From Mycobacterium sp. IS-1264 (GTDB taxonomy: Bacteria; Actinomycetota; Actinomycetes; Mycobacteriales; Mycobacteriaceae): a stretch of 64,000 nucleotides of DNA. Positions 26,801 through 32,936 of the stretch are shown piece by piece; the first letter of the stretch is position 1, and the number at the start of each line of letters is the position of its first letter. The DNA lies in contig NZ_MBES01000021.1 of NCBI RefSeq assembly GCF_001954195.1, positions 62,001 to 126,000 on the forward strand. Direction: 5' to 3'. Both the position numbers and the translations under genes were made by a program. A model generated the notes under the pieces. The model searched no databases. It saw only the letters and a program-made list of their open reading frames with translations, and was not told the DNA's origin.

Positions 26801-29800
26801 ACGCCGCGGTCTCGGCTATGCAGACGTCGATGCCCATGCGTCGAAAGCCGTTGTAGGCCTGACGCAGATGCGACTCGGCAGCGCCAGGATCGTCCACGAC
26901 CAGCTCGACGAGGCCGGCGAAGTGTTCGACCTCGAGCAGGGCATGGCGCAGGCCGAGCTCGGTGACGGTGCGCCTCGCCGAGTCGATCATCCGCCGGGCT
27001 GCCGCGGCGCGGCCGCGGAAGGCTTCCAACACAGCCTGACACCGCGTCGACGTCGCCTCGACCGCCGGCGAGTCCGTCGTGATCCGCAGTAGTCGTACCA
27101 CGTCAAGGCACCGGCCGCCCGCGCGCGGGACCGGGTTGGGGCCCCACAGCGCCGCGAGCGGCGCGTTCGCCAACACGTTGTTCACCCGGCGATGCTCCTG
27201 CGCTCGTCGCGCCGCGGTCAGAGCGTCGTCCAGCGCTACTTCGCAGTCGCCGATTCGCCCGAGGCGGGCGAGACACCCCGCCCGAACCGTGTGTGCCGTG
27301 GCTTCCCCTGCGGCATCGTCCAATTCGGCTAGCTTGGTGGCGGCGTCGCCCAACGCGGCTTCGACCTCGTCCAGTCGTTCGGGATGGGTCAGCATCGACA
27401 GCTGGCCGTCAAAGCATGTCGCCCATGCCGCCAGCCGGGCCGAATCGACTGTCGCTCCTTGCAATTGAGAGACCGCACCGGCCGCCGAAGCCACATCGCC
27501 GGCCGCCAGCAGGGCCTCGCAGCGCGCGATCAGTAGCTCGGCGGTCTGGTCGTCGCGGTCGGGCAGCTCGTCGTCGATCTCCTCCAGCGCGTGCAGGGCC
27601 CGATCGTAAAGTTCGGCCGCTCCTTCGTAGGCGAGCCGAGTCATCGCCTGATCCGCTGCACGCCGGCAGTACTCGACGGCCTTGGCCGCGTTGCCCGCCC
27701 AGGCACATTCGAAGTAGTGGTGAGCCAGTTCGGCCAGCCGCTCCTCGTCGGCGCCGGGCTGACTCTCGAGCGTCGTAGCGATGCGTTGGTGCAGCCGCAT
27801 GCGTCGCACCGACGGCAATTCGGCGAGCAGCGATTGTCGAACGATGGCGTGGTTGAACCGGTAGCGGCCGCCGTGCTCTTCGATGACGATGCCGGCCTTG
27901 CACGCCTCGTCCAACGCGTCGACGAGGTCGTCGCCGACCACGCTTTCGACCAAGTCCAACGCGAACCGACTGCCGACGACCGCGGCTGCGGCAAGGGCCT
28001 TGTTCGTCTCCGGTGCAAGCCGCGACAGCCGGCGACTCACGGCCTCGCGCACCCCTTGCGGCAGGGTGCTCTGGTCCCACCGGCCACCACTCTCGTCGAC
28101 GTGACGCAATGCCTCGATGAGGAAGAAGGGGTTGCCGCCCGTGACCGAAGCCAATGCCCGGGCCAGCTCTTCGTCGTCGTAGCCGGCCTCGGCGACGTAC
28201 GCGCTCACGTCGTCCTCGTCGAGGCCGCCGAGCTGAAGCCGGTCCGCGGTACCGTCGCGGTGCAGGTCGGCGAGCATCGCCGCCAGGGGATGGGAACGGT
28301 CGAGGTCGGTGCTGCGATACGTGCCGACGATCTGCACGCGGGCGTGCTCGCCGAAACGCAGGAGATGGCGTAGCAGGAGCAAGGTGGGCTTGGCTGCCCA
28401 ATGAAGGTCATCGAGGATCAGGATGATCGGCGCGCCGGCCGACGCAATTCCCAGCAGGCCCACCACGGCGTCGAAAAGTGCGTAGCGCTCGGTGTCCGGA
28501 TCCGCGCGGGTGGGCATGGCCAGGTCGGGCAGGACATCGGACAGACCGGGAACCAGTGCGAGCAATGCCTCCACCCCGCGCAGCCCCCGAAGTCCACCGC
28601 TGCCGAGGCATGGCACCAGGGAACGCAGCGCCTCGGCGAACGGCTGGTACGGCGCACCCAGGTCCTCGTCGCACCGGCCGTAAATCACCAGGGCGCCTTG
28701 GTCATAGGCCTGGCGCGACCATTCGCCGGCCAGACGCGTCTTACCGACGCCGGGTTCGCCGGCGATCAGTACCGCGTTCGTGCCACCGGCAAGCGCGGCC
28801 TGCCAGGCGGTAAAAAGTCGCTCCAATTCGCGTCCGCGTCCGACGAACGGCCCCGGGCCGGCGAGCACTGCGGGCAGGCTTGGCCGCTTGACGGGCACAT
28901 CGGTGGGGACCGACGAACGTTGATTCTCAGCGGTTTCCAGCCGAAGCTCGAAGACGTGCTCCGGACGAGCGAGGTTGCGTAGCTCGCGCATCCCGAGATC
29001 GGCGAGCACAACGTCATCGGCCAGTGAGTCGATGACGAGTTCGGCGGTCGCACCCGAGCACAGGATCTGGCCACCCACGGCCAGCGAACGCAGCCGCGCC
29101 GCGCGGTTGACTGCCCTACCGAAGTAGTCGCCGTCGCGAAGCTCGGCCTCCCCGGTGTGCAACGCCACGCGGATTCGCATCGGCTCCCGCAAAACCCACG
29201 GCTCCTGCACGATCGCTTCTTGCAGCTCGATTGCGGCCGAGGCTGCGGCTGACGGCCGCTCGAAGACGGAGAAGGTCGCATCGCCCTCGCCGCGCGTCTT
29301 GATCAGCCGGCCTCCGCGCGACGTGACCACCTGTTCGACGAGTTCGTCGTGCCTTGCCAGCGCGACGGCCATCGCGTCGGCCTCCGCCTCCCAGGCCGCC
29401 GTCGACCCCTCGATGTCGGTCAGCAGGAACGTCACGGCGCGCGTTATCACCGAAGGTTGTTGTGCCGCAGGGATTTCCAGCGAAGTGTCCTGCGCGACGA
29501 TCGCGGCTTCGAGTCGGCGCAAGTCCGGCCCCGGATCGACCCCCAGTTCGTCGGCGAGCAGGGCCCGAGCCCGCTGATAGGCCCCCAGGGCTTCGCCTTG
29601 CCTACCTGCCCGGTACAGGGCGAGCATCAGTTGGCCCCAACGCCTCTCGCGCAGGGGCGCATCGGCAACCGCGGCCTCGAGTTCGCCGACGATCTCCGCG
29701 GCGCGCCCCGTCGCGAGCAGCGCGTCGGCTCGATCCTCCACGAGCGCCGCGTGGCCCTCGATCCACCGCGTCTTCTCGGACGTTCCGCGCCTGCCATCGG

Positions 29801-30227
29801 GCAGTTCGGGGATGCCGCGCCAGAGAGCGAGCGCCTCCTCGAAGTGGGCCGCCGCTTGGCTGATGTCGCCGGCGGCAGCGGCATCGCGCCCTAGTCGGGC
29901 GGCCGCTTTGTAGCGCGAGACGTCAACCTCGCTCTCGGCGAGGATCCACCCCGCGCCCTGGGTCAAGATGAAGCCGTCGCCCAGGGTGCGACGGAGCGAG
30001 GAGATGTGCGTCTGTAGGGCCTTGGCCGCGGTGCGAGGCGGATCCTCGCCCCAGAGCAGCTCGACGAGGGTGTCGGCCGAGACAACGGAAGCGCTGTGCA
30101 ACCCGAGCATCGTGAGGATGGCACGAGGTTTGGCGCCCGGGATAACGACGGGCGCTCCGTCGTGCCGGACCTGGAGAGGTCCCAAAACCCCCAGTTCCAC
30201 CCATGGAAGCGTACTCACATTGCCCAT
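17835..30227 (-). CDS. Giant BTAD / cyclase-like / STAND-ATPase regulator with 21 NTF2-like half-repeats
   Basis: A single open frame of 4130 codons. Residues ~10-95: OmpR/SARP-type winged helix (PRAILTMLGL...ADTLVELLWGEDPP). ~96-245: BTAD helical domain. ~262-425: class III cyclase-like domain (LTDIEGST; KTRGEGDATF, where the second metal Asp is Glu; AVNRAARL). ~460-840: STAND ATPase, FVGRGRELERL, Walker A GEPGVGKT (490-497), Walker B ILILDD (602-607). ~840-1275: TPR-like helices. ~1275-4130: tandem SnoaL/NTF2-like repeats. No signal peptide, membrane segment or second DNA-binding domain. ATG 30227 is used; GTG 30218 is possible, and neither has a strong ribosome site. It sits directly upstream of the 17778 operon on the same strand. 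Likely a ligand-responsive transcription regulator; which ligand is unknown. Confidence 0.9.
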   Translation of the reverse strand: MGNVSTLPWVELGVLGPLQVRHDGAPVVIPGAKPRAILTMLGLHSASVVSADTLVELLWGEDPPRTAAKALQTHISSLRRTLGDGFILTQGAGWILAESEVDVSRYKAAARLGRDAAAAGDISQAAAHFEEALALWRGIPELPDGRRGTSEKTRWIEGHAALVEDRADALLATGRAAEIVGELEAAVADAPLRERRWGQLMLALYRAGRQGEALGAYQRARALLADELGVDPGPDLRRLEAAIVAQDTSLEIPAAQQPSVITRAVTFLLTDIEGSTAAWEAEADAMAVALARHDELVEQVVTSRGGRLIKTRGEGDATFSVFERPSAAASAAIELQEAIVQEPWVLREPMRIRVALHTGEAELRDGDYFGRAVNRAARLRSLAVGGQILCSGATAELVIDSLADDVVLADLGMRELRNLARPEHVFELRLETAENQRSSVPTDVPVKRPSLPAVLAGPGPFVGRGRELERLFTAWQAALAGGTNAVLIAGEPGVGKTRLAGEWSRQAYDQGALVIYGRCDEDLGAPYQPFAEALRSLVPCLGSGGLRGLRGVEALLALVPGLSDVLPDLAMPTRADPDTERYALFDAVVGLLGIASAGAPIILILDDLHWAAKPTLLLLRHLLRFGEHARVQIVGTYRSTDLDRSHPLAAMLADLHRDGTADRLQLGGLDEDDVSAYVAEAGYDDEELARALASVTGGNPFFLIEALRHVDESGGRWDQSTLPQGVREAVSRRLSRLAPETNKALAAAAVVGSRFALDLVESVVGDDLVDALDEACKAGIVIEEHGGRYRFNHAIVRQSLLAELPSVRRMRLHQRIATTLESQPGADEERLAELAHHYFECAWAGNAAKAVEYCRRAADQAMTRLAYEGAAELYDRALHALEEIDDELPDRDDQTAELLIARCEALLAAGDVASAAGAVSQLQGATVDSARLAAWATCFDGQLSMLTHPERLDEVEAALGDAATKLAELDDAAGEATAHTVRAGCLARLGRIGDCEVALDDALTAARRAQEHRRVNNVLANAPLAALWGPNPVPRAGGRCLDVVRLLRITTDSPAVEATSTRCQAVLEAFRGRAAAARRMIDSARRTVTELGLRHALLEVEHFAGLVELVVDDPGAAESHLRQAYNGFRRMGIDVCIAETAALLGRACLALDRDDEADELCTESERLAGSALKASIAWGTLRALLLSRSGDHDAARRVAEAAVSLAERTDALVDHGDACLTLATVLAAAGDSAGARGAAERSVDLYERKGAAALAETARQVLGERVPHPAATPPETPAVELDTAAVRVGEHVMAAIHREAWDEVERLFAPDLVVESRRKIVGLTLLSDAVRGGLRRELEAGTVRINHVMVAARGERLALSRLITSSPDASPGAPQDELLQLYAINEDGQVALQVWFDVEDIDAAMAELDALHARLEELHPRAPLENAATRAYERLHAYFAARDWDAITELLTDDYYGDDRRSVVGSGIRRGPDAAIEDFRSAADIEVTDASSDTVATRGARLALTRARYSRTGQESEGFHVDFLQIVEIDTDERIAAMPAFDLDDFDAAIAELDARYLVGEAAAHSHTWSVIAHAYDAARQHKLPAMTPDCVTIDHRRAKAFAPGEMTEYIRAGWDLDQTIRTYVEVVHRLSDLGAVCTYAAHGLSHEGFHAEWREIAISTVEGDMVNRCELFDDDELDAALARFEELNRPASKLENDASRVFERLYSYVAAGDWHAVAQITAENVSVDDRRRVVNAGIIHGRDANIKDAQATADVGFTMTMVGVLATRGSRLALTRVRVSGRDPEAIENDSFSIIEIDVEERIAAVVVFDLDNFETAIAELDARYIAGEAAAHSRTWSVIMQAYEALNRREMPPTTPGWVNIDHRRGTSFASGEMPALLDAVWNLTTDLSHSIEAVQRLNDFGAVITNASHETSREGFDAEWRVITVVTVEGDMLSRCEVFDQDDLDAAIARFDELRPQTRRLENTAARVYERILAHFAARDWDAITQILAEDVSTEDRRRVVNAGLRHGQDAVVAEIAAIAEVGTVHLASEILATRGERLVLTRGRASAGSRGPDAFRSDLLDVVEIDSDERVVGRVIFDPDDFDAAIAELDARYIAGEAAPHAQTWSVIASSYAAINRHEQPPTTPDWVNVDHRREIAMGPDGLVAYIKAGLDSDQDITCYVETVHRLNGDGAVVSYAAHETSREGFNAEWRGVVVLLVDGEMVSRSELFDEMDLDAAVSRFEQLSRSAQRLENAASQVTERLLTALTAGESDAMAEILAEDFCADDRRRVVGAGVRHGRFAAIADAQAIASLGIANAASTVMATRGERLVLFCGRYSLRDQGPEAFLGEVLSIVEIDTDSRIVGYVTFDLDDFDAAMAELDARYLAGEAAPHAHTWSVITGSYAALNRHEMPAATPDGVTMDHRRGGAFAPGELTAYIRAAWDTAPEATIHVEVVHRLSSLGAVVTEVAQGVTVDGFDAEWRDIAILTVDGGLLSRGELFDEADLDAAIAKFEQLSRRTPRLENAASEAYGRFRKYFAARDWAAMAELLTADTSVDDHRRVVNAEIRRGRDVEIANMQAFAEIGATRSIATAIATRGERLVLCRTCISGEEQQPGAFNIEFLNLVEITADKQIAARSAFDLDDIDAAFEELDARYLASEARAHANTWRVLTDAFAAINRHELPQLAANWINIDHRRGAAFATGDMTAYIHDLFNDAPDINVYVEVVHRLTDLGVVITQVAHGTSRTGFQAEWREIAIITVEGDLLGRCELFDETDLDAAIARFDELQPEARRLKNAASQVFERLLAHFASGDWDAIPGLLADDFLNHDRRRVVGAGVHHGRDAQLDDMRAIANLGITDVRPTEMATRGGNLVLSRVRFLVPDQLREAFLIEALCIVEVKDGQIVAFISFDVDDIDAAFEELDARYIAGEAALYASVWKRALDILGEVNRHEPGPMIERLAFTDHRRVPFADGDFRRAIEELWPLVSDARYRATAVHALGAHGVVASLVIEGTDAQGNELQWARALLLDPDEPRLEIYEESDLDRALARFEELRPEARHLKNAATRTYARLWKHFMARDWAAVAETIAHDIVDEDGRRLVGHGTRHGRDAEMENLRVTAELGITNVTPTVTATRGERLALHRVRFSGLDQQQPGAFFNPVLRVVGTDADERIAIVVLFDPDDIDSAFKELDARYLAGEATVHGHTWSVIMHACAALNRREIFATTANFVDIDHRSLAAIGSGDLKTYMHAALNDGAYNVYVEAVHRLTDLGAVVTLVSNGTSQEGFEGEWRMADIFTVEGDLINRCEIFDEADLDAALARFDELHPQTRHLENAASLADDRFFAHTRTRNWAAASQILADSSFVDDRRRVVNIGVWDGRDTVIANIRALADALTDVTSMVIAIRGERLGLTRISAPNRKFAHGDFRVEMLCVVELDTDDRIAAHVMFDTEDIGAAFDELEARYLAGEAGPYAHTWSVVTRSYAMLNRRELPPRPDFIDQRRGVSVAPGDLTAFIGAAWELERDICNRIENVHRLNKFGAVVTRVSNGTSQEGLEAEWRSIDVLIVDGDLVNRLEVFDEADLDAALARFDELHPRVRGLENAASQAVERLWSCFAARDWAEMAETMADDIVTHDHRRVVSADVLCGRDDHVTNMQAVAEVGFEGITSTVVATRGRRLALIRIQSSVHGFEPGETSAEMLSVVEVGGDNRLTASAIFDGDDIDAAFEELDARYLAGEAAAHSHAWSVLADECAAFNRHEITAADYITVDHRPLPLIEADSQAALQVWEVTPDFSIHIEAVHRLSRFGAVATYTAYGTSPEGFDAEWRPILLLIVDGDRINRCEVFDEADLDSALMRFDELNRPPLLDNAATRIWEGMADAFKRRDINGFLALCTADIQYQDRRKGLRDEFEGKAQQRIAVQAMFETAPSGFRLEVEPIATRGSRLSLIRVCYRDTDHADRPVAVELLQITEVTEAGLLHYSVTFDLDDINAAVAELDARYVAGEAAAHSRVWSAITQVIVTLNRGEIPAIAPDFKDIDRRGGPTMTPGDLIEYLRASFADSVDITIYVEAVHRLTSLGAVVTHVAKGTTQAGFYAEWRMTDVFTVEDDLLNRCEFFDDAHLDDALARFDELSAPAPSLVEADPDVGTRP
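17871..26400 (-). repeat. Tandem protein repeat: ten A+B units plus one lone A
   Basis: Each unit is ~266-271 residues (798-820 bp). Half A starts at L-E-N-A-A-S, contains D-D-R-R-R-V-V, ATRGERL and FDLDDFDAAIAELDARY; half B starts near HTWSVI, contains IDHRRG, VHRLxxLGAV, GTSxEGFxAEWR and RCELFDEADLDAA. A and B resemble one another at their ends, so the unit is itself a duplication. Approximate unit borders from the protein N-terminus: lone A 26400-25959; 1: 25958-25147; 2: 25146-24340; 3: 24339-23526; 4: 23525-22714; 5: 22713-21901; 6: 21900-21103; 7: 21102-20290; 8: 20289-19489; 9: 19488-18691; 10: 18690-17871. Units 6B and 10A are the most divergent. Confidence 0.88.
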
Positions 30228-30309
30228 GGTCGGTGGGGCGATTCAATGCATGGTCAAGATCGAGTAAAGACGCCGCGCGCCGCTGGCTAGCTAACTGTGG
30301 CAAAGCGGC

Positions 30310-30624
30310 CTAGAGCGGCACCCAGACTCCGCCTACGACAATGCCCCAACGGTGGAAGCCGTTACTCCAAACCGGGTCCGTTTTCGCCCATGACGGCGTT
30401 GGCGGAGGCGGCGGTACGTCCGGCGGCGCATACGCTGGCGCGTAGGGCGGCGGAGGTCTGTACCAGTCGGGCACGGGCGGTGGCGCCTTGCATTCGTTTG
30501 TCGTGGGATTCCACGACATGTTGGGGCCGCATTCCGCCGAGCTGACCCCCGGCCGCGCGACCGCCCCCGCCATTGATACGAACACGACCGCGACAACGGC
30601 GGCCAGACGACCGAACCACTTCAT
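30310..30624 (-). CDS. Small secreted proline-rich protein
   Basis: A 104-residue exported protein. N-terminal signal peptide (MKWFGRLAAVVAVVFVSMAGAVA), then a short domain with two cysteines (ECGPNMSWNPTTNECKAPP, likely a disulfide), a Pro/Tyr-rich linker with PPPPYAPAY and PPPPPTP, and a C-terminal WGIVVGGVWVPL. Short mycobacterial proteins of this style are known but of unknown function. It is convergent with nothing and lies 82 bp upstream of the giant regulator on the same strand. No functional link to that gene is visible. Confidence 0.8.
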   Translation of the reverse strand: MKWFGRLAAVVAVVFVSMAGAVARPGVSSAECGPNMSWNPTTNECKAPPPVPDWYRPPPPYAPAYAPPDVPPPPPTPSWAKTDPVWSNGFHRWGIVVGGVWVPL

Positions 30625-30823
30625 GGTGGGCCTCCCAGGGCAACATCCCCGACCTTGGCTCGCTTCAGCCTATGCCTCGGCTGGGCGCCCGTCACTTCCC
30701 CTTCGCGGAAGGGATAGGCGCAGCCGCGGGGTTGTCGCTGAGAGGCGGGCAAACCTATGGTTCCCCGACGGCCCGTTATCTGTGTGGCGAAAGTTGTTCA
30801 GCCCCGACTACACGCCGGCAAGA

Positions 30824-31123
30824 TCACCGCGTGAATCCCCATTGGGCTTCGTTCGATTCGGTTTTGACGTGCGGGGCGGGATCCTCATCCGACTCGCTGT
30901 GGAACGGATGGGGGACGGTGGGCGTGCGGTCTCCGATCTCGGTGATGGCGTGCACCGGGCAGTCCAGCAGTGCGCGCTTGACGGCGTCGTGGTCCGACTC
31001 GGCCACGGTGCCATCGCCGATGAGCGACGCGTAGCCCCAGTCGTCCAACGAGAAGTAGCCCGGCGCGTGCTTGGCGCAGATGCCGAAGCCGTCGCAGACG
31101 GTGCGGTCCAAACGAATTTTCAT
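30824..31123 (-). CDS. Three-cysteine ferredoxin (CxxFxxC type) with C-terminal tail
   Basis: A 99-residue ferredoxin. Residues 1-62 form the domain: C-D-G-F-G-I-C (Cys10, Cys16), HAPGYF, and DCPVHAI (third Cys). Phe holds the variable cluster position. A ~36-residue hydrophilic tail (DRTPTVPHPFHSESDEDP...) is unusual for the family. It overlaps the NuoF-like gene by 4 bp (ATGA, 31120-31123), so electrons probably pass NADH -> flavoprotein -> this ferredoxin -> an oxygenase. Confidence 0.92.
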   Translation of the reverse strand: MKIRLDRTVCDGFGICAKHAPGYFSLDDWGYASLIGDGTVAESDHDAVKRALLDCPVHAITEIGDRTPTVPHPFHSESDEDPAPHVKTESNEAQWGFTR

Positions 31124-32421
31124 GCCTGCCTCGCAGCTTCCGCCTCATACGGCCGGTCGAAGCGGAACGGGTGGTCGCTGCAGTCCGTGCAGCCCCCTTC
31201 GAGATGGCGTGCAACGTCGTCCGGGAACTGCTTGAGCAGCGTGGCGGCAACGTTGGTGGCGGCGTCCAACGTGGCGCAGGCGCCGCGTCCGCGCAGCACC
31301 ACCGACCAGCGGCGCAATCGATCGACGTCTTCAGCCGTCGCGGCGCCGTCGCGCAACGCCCCGGCCGCGGCGGCCATCGCGGCCGTCCCGTTGAAGCACG
31401 ACCCGCATTGGTCGGCGTTTTCGCGGTCGAAGTAAGCCAGCACGGACGCCGCAACAGCAACCGGACAGTCGTCGGTGATCACCGTGATCGCGCCGCAGCC
31501 CAAGCCGCTGCCAAAGCGTCGCATCGTCTCGTGATCCAGCGTCGTCTCCAGCACGTCGCGGTTGAGGAAACCCGCAAAATAGCCGCCCAACAGCGCCCCC
31601 CGCACCTGGTCGGGCGAAACACCGTGCAGCGCAAGCAGTTCGGTGAACGGCATGCCGTGGGGCAGTTCGTAGAGGGCAGGGGGTCGGCCGGCGCCGGTGA
31701 TGGTGGCCAGGAAGGTACCCGAGGACAGCGGCGTGCCCTGCGAACGGAACGCCGCCGAGCCGTGGCGCTGCAGGTAAGGCAGATTGGCCAGGGTCTCGAC
31801 ATTGCTCACCAGCGTGGGCCGCCCGCCCACACCCGCTTCGAATGGTCGCGGAGGCTTGTCCGTCGGCTTGGCCGGGCCGCCGTTGATCATCCGAACCGCC
31901 GCGGTCTCCTCGCCGGCCACGTAGCCGGGCTGCACCGTGATCAAGTCGACGGTGACGCCGCCGAACGCGTTCGGCTCGACCTCGCCCAGCGCGGCTTGGA
32001 CACTGTGCGCCGACTCCGGGTCGGATACGTACATATATGTGCGGTCCGCGGCGACGATCGCCGCGGCCAGTCGCAATCCGTCCAGAGCCAGGTGCGGGCG
32101 GTTGCGCAGCAGCCATCGGTCCTTGACCGAAGCCGGTTCTCCCTCTTCGCCATTGGCGACCACGACCGTGCCGCCGGCCAGGCGCCCGTTGTCGCGCACG
32201 GTGCGCAACTTCACCGCCAGCGGGAAAGCCGCGCCGCCGCGGCCCACCAGCCCACTGGACTCGACCTCGGCCAGCAATTGCTCCGCGTCGGCGAGCGGGT
32301 GGTAACCGCCGAGGCGTTGATACGACGCGAGGTCTTCGCGACGGGGTTGTTCGCGCAGTAACCGGGGTTGGCATCCAGGTGCGCTGGCGGTGGTGATGTT
32401 GGTGGATTGGGCGGTGTTCAC
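31120..32421 (-). CDS. NuoF-like NADH-binding flavoprotein
   Basis: A 433-residue homologue of the NADH-dehydrogenase 51-kDa subunit. FMN/NADH motifs GLVGRGGAAFPLAVKLR and VVANGEEGEPASVKDRWL, then GYVAGEETAAV, a SLBB-like middle part and a C-terminal Fe-S helical region (ADQCGSC...RGACATLD) in which the usual third Cys of the CxxC-x2-C cluster is Gly; extra cysteines occur in GGCTDCSDH at the end. It stands alone with a ferredoxin, not in a complex I operon, so it most likely acts as a ferredoxin reductase for P450s or the Rieske enzyme. GTG 32421 is only 36 bp from the divergent gene at 32458. Confidence 0.88.
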   Translation of the reverse strand: MNTAQSTNITTASAPGCQPRLLREQPRREDLASYQRLGGYHPLADAEQLLAEVESSGLVGRGGAAFPLAVKLRTVRDNGRLAGGTVVVANGEEGEPASVKDRWLLRNRPHLALDGLRLAAAIVAADRTYMYVSDPESAHSVQAALGEVEPNAFGGVTVDLITVQPGYVAGEETAAVRMINGGPAKPTDKPPRPFEAGVGGRPTLVSNVETLANLPYLQRHGSAAFRSQGTPLSSGTFLATITGAGRPPALYELPHGMPFTELLALHGVSPDQVRGALLGGYFAGFLNRDVLETTLDHETMRRFGSGLGCGAITVITDDCPVAVAASVLAYFDRENADQCGSCFNGTAAMAAAAGALRDGAATAEDVDRLRRWSVVLRGRGACATLDAATNVAATLLKQFPDDVARHLEGGCTDCSDHPFRFDRPYEAEAARQA

Positions 32422-32444
32422 TGCAGGCCCGCCGTCGTCTTAGT

Positions 32445-32450
32445 TAGGCT
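32445..32450 (+). promoter_or_regulatory. -10 element of a probable leaderless transcript
   Basis: TAGGCT matches the mycobacterial TANNNT -10. Transcription would start about seven bases downstream, at or next to the ATG at 32458, and no ribosome-binding site is present. A leaderless mRNA is the simplest reading. Confidence 0.45.
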
Positions 32451-32457
32451 TGCACAC

Positions 32458-32931
32458 ATGCGGACTGCGGTGGTGCGCGTGAACGTCGACCCGGGAAGTG
32501 TGCTCACGCCCGCGCAATTAGAAGACGGCATGAACGAACTCCTCGGGCTCGGTGACGAGATCGGCGCCGGGGTGGTCGAAAACAATCTCGCGGCTATGCC
32601 GGCCAACCGCCGTGAGGTCGAGCTGCTCATTGCGGCCGACGACGTCGACGCGGCACAGCAGGCCGCAATGGGCCTGTGCGCCAAGGCGTTCAGCACCGCT
32701 CCGGCGCTCGGCGTGGTGACCTTCGTCAGCAGAGGAACCGACGACGATGCCCGCGGTGTGCTGGCTGGGTTCGGACTCACCGGCGAAATCGCGCGCGTCC
32801 CAGGCGATGACGGCTTCGACATCGTCTATGTGACGCTGCGCGAGGACGACCTCGAGCGCATCCCGGAGAGCCGGATCCACACGGCGCTCGAGGCGTCGCT
32901 CAACTGTGAGGTCCACATTCGCACCGAGTAA
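32458..32931 (+). CDS. Protein of unknown function, probably leaderless
   Basis: A 157-residue soluble protein (MRTAVVRVNVDPGSVLTPAQ..., with NRREVELLIAADDVDAAQQAA and FDIVYVTLREDDLERIPESR). The alternating strand/helix pattern suggests a two-repeat alpha/beta (ferredoxin-like) fold, but I do not recognise a family. It has no cysteine motif apart from two isolated Cys and no membrane segment. It is divergent from the NuoF-like gene and ends five bases before the convergent hydrolase gene. Confidence 0.75.
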   Translation: MRTAVVRVNVDPGSVLTPAQLEDGMNELLGLGDEIGAGVVENNLAAMPANRREVELLIAADDVDAAQQAAMGLCAKAFSTAPALGVVTFVSRGTDDDARGVLAGFGLTGEIARVPGDDGFDIVYVTLREDDLERIPESRIHTALEASLNCEVHIRTE

Positions 32932-32936
32932 ACGCA

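Noticed and set aside
30699..30713. Hairpin CCCTTC-GCG-GAAGGG in the 30625-30823 gap as terminator
   Set aside because: Only a 6-bp stem and no T run; position between same-strand genes does not need a terminator. No gene seen in this gap.
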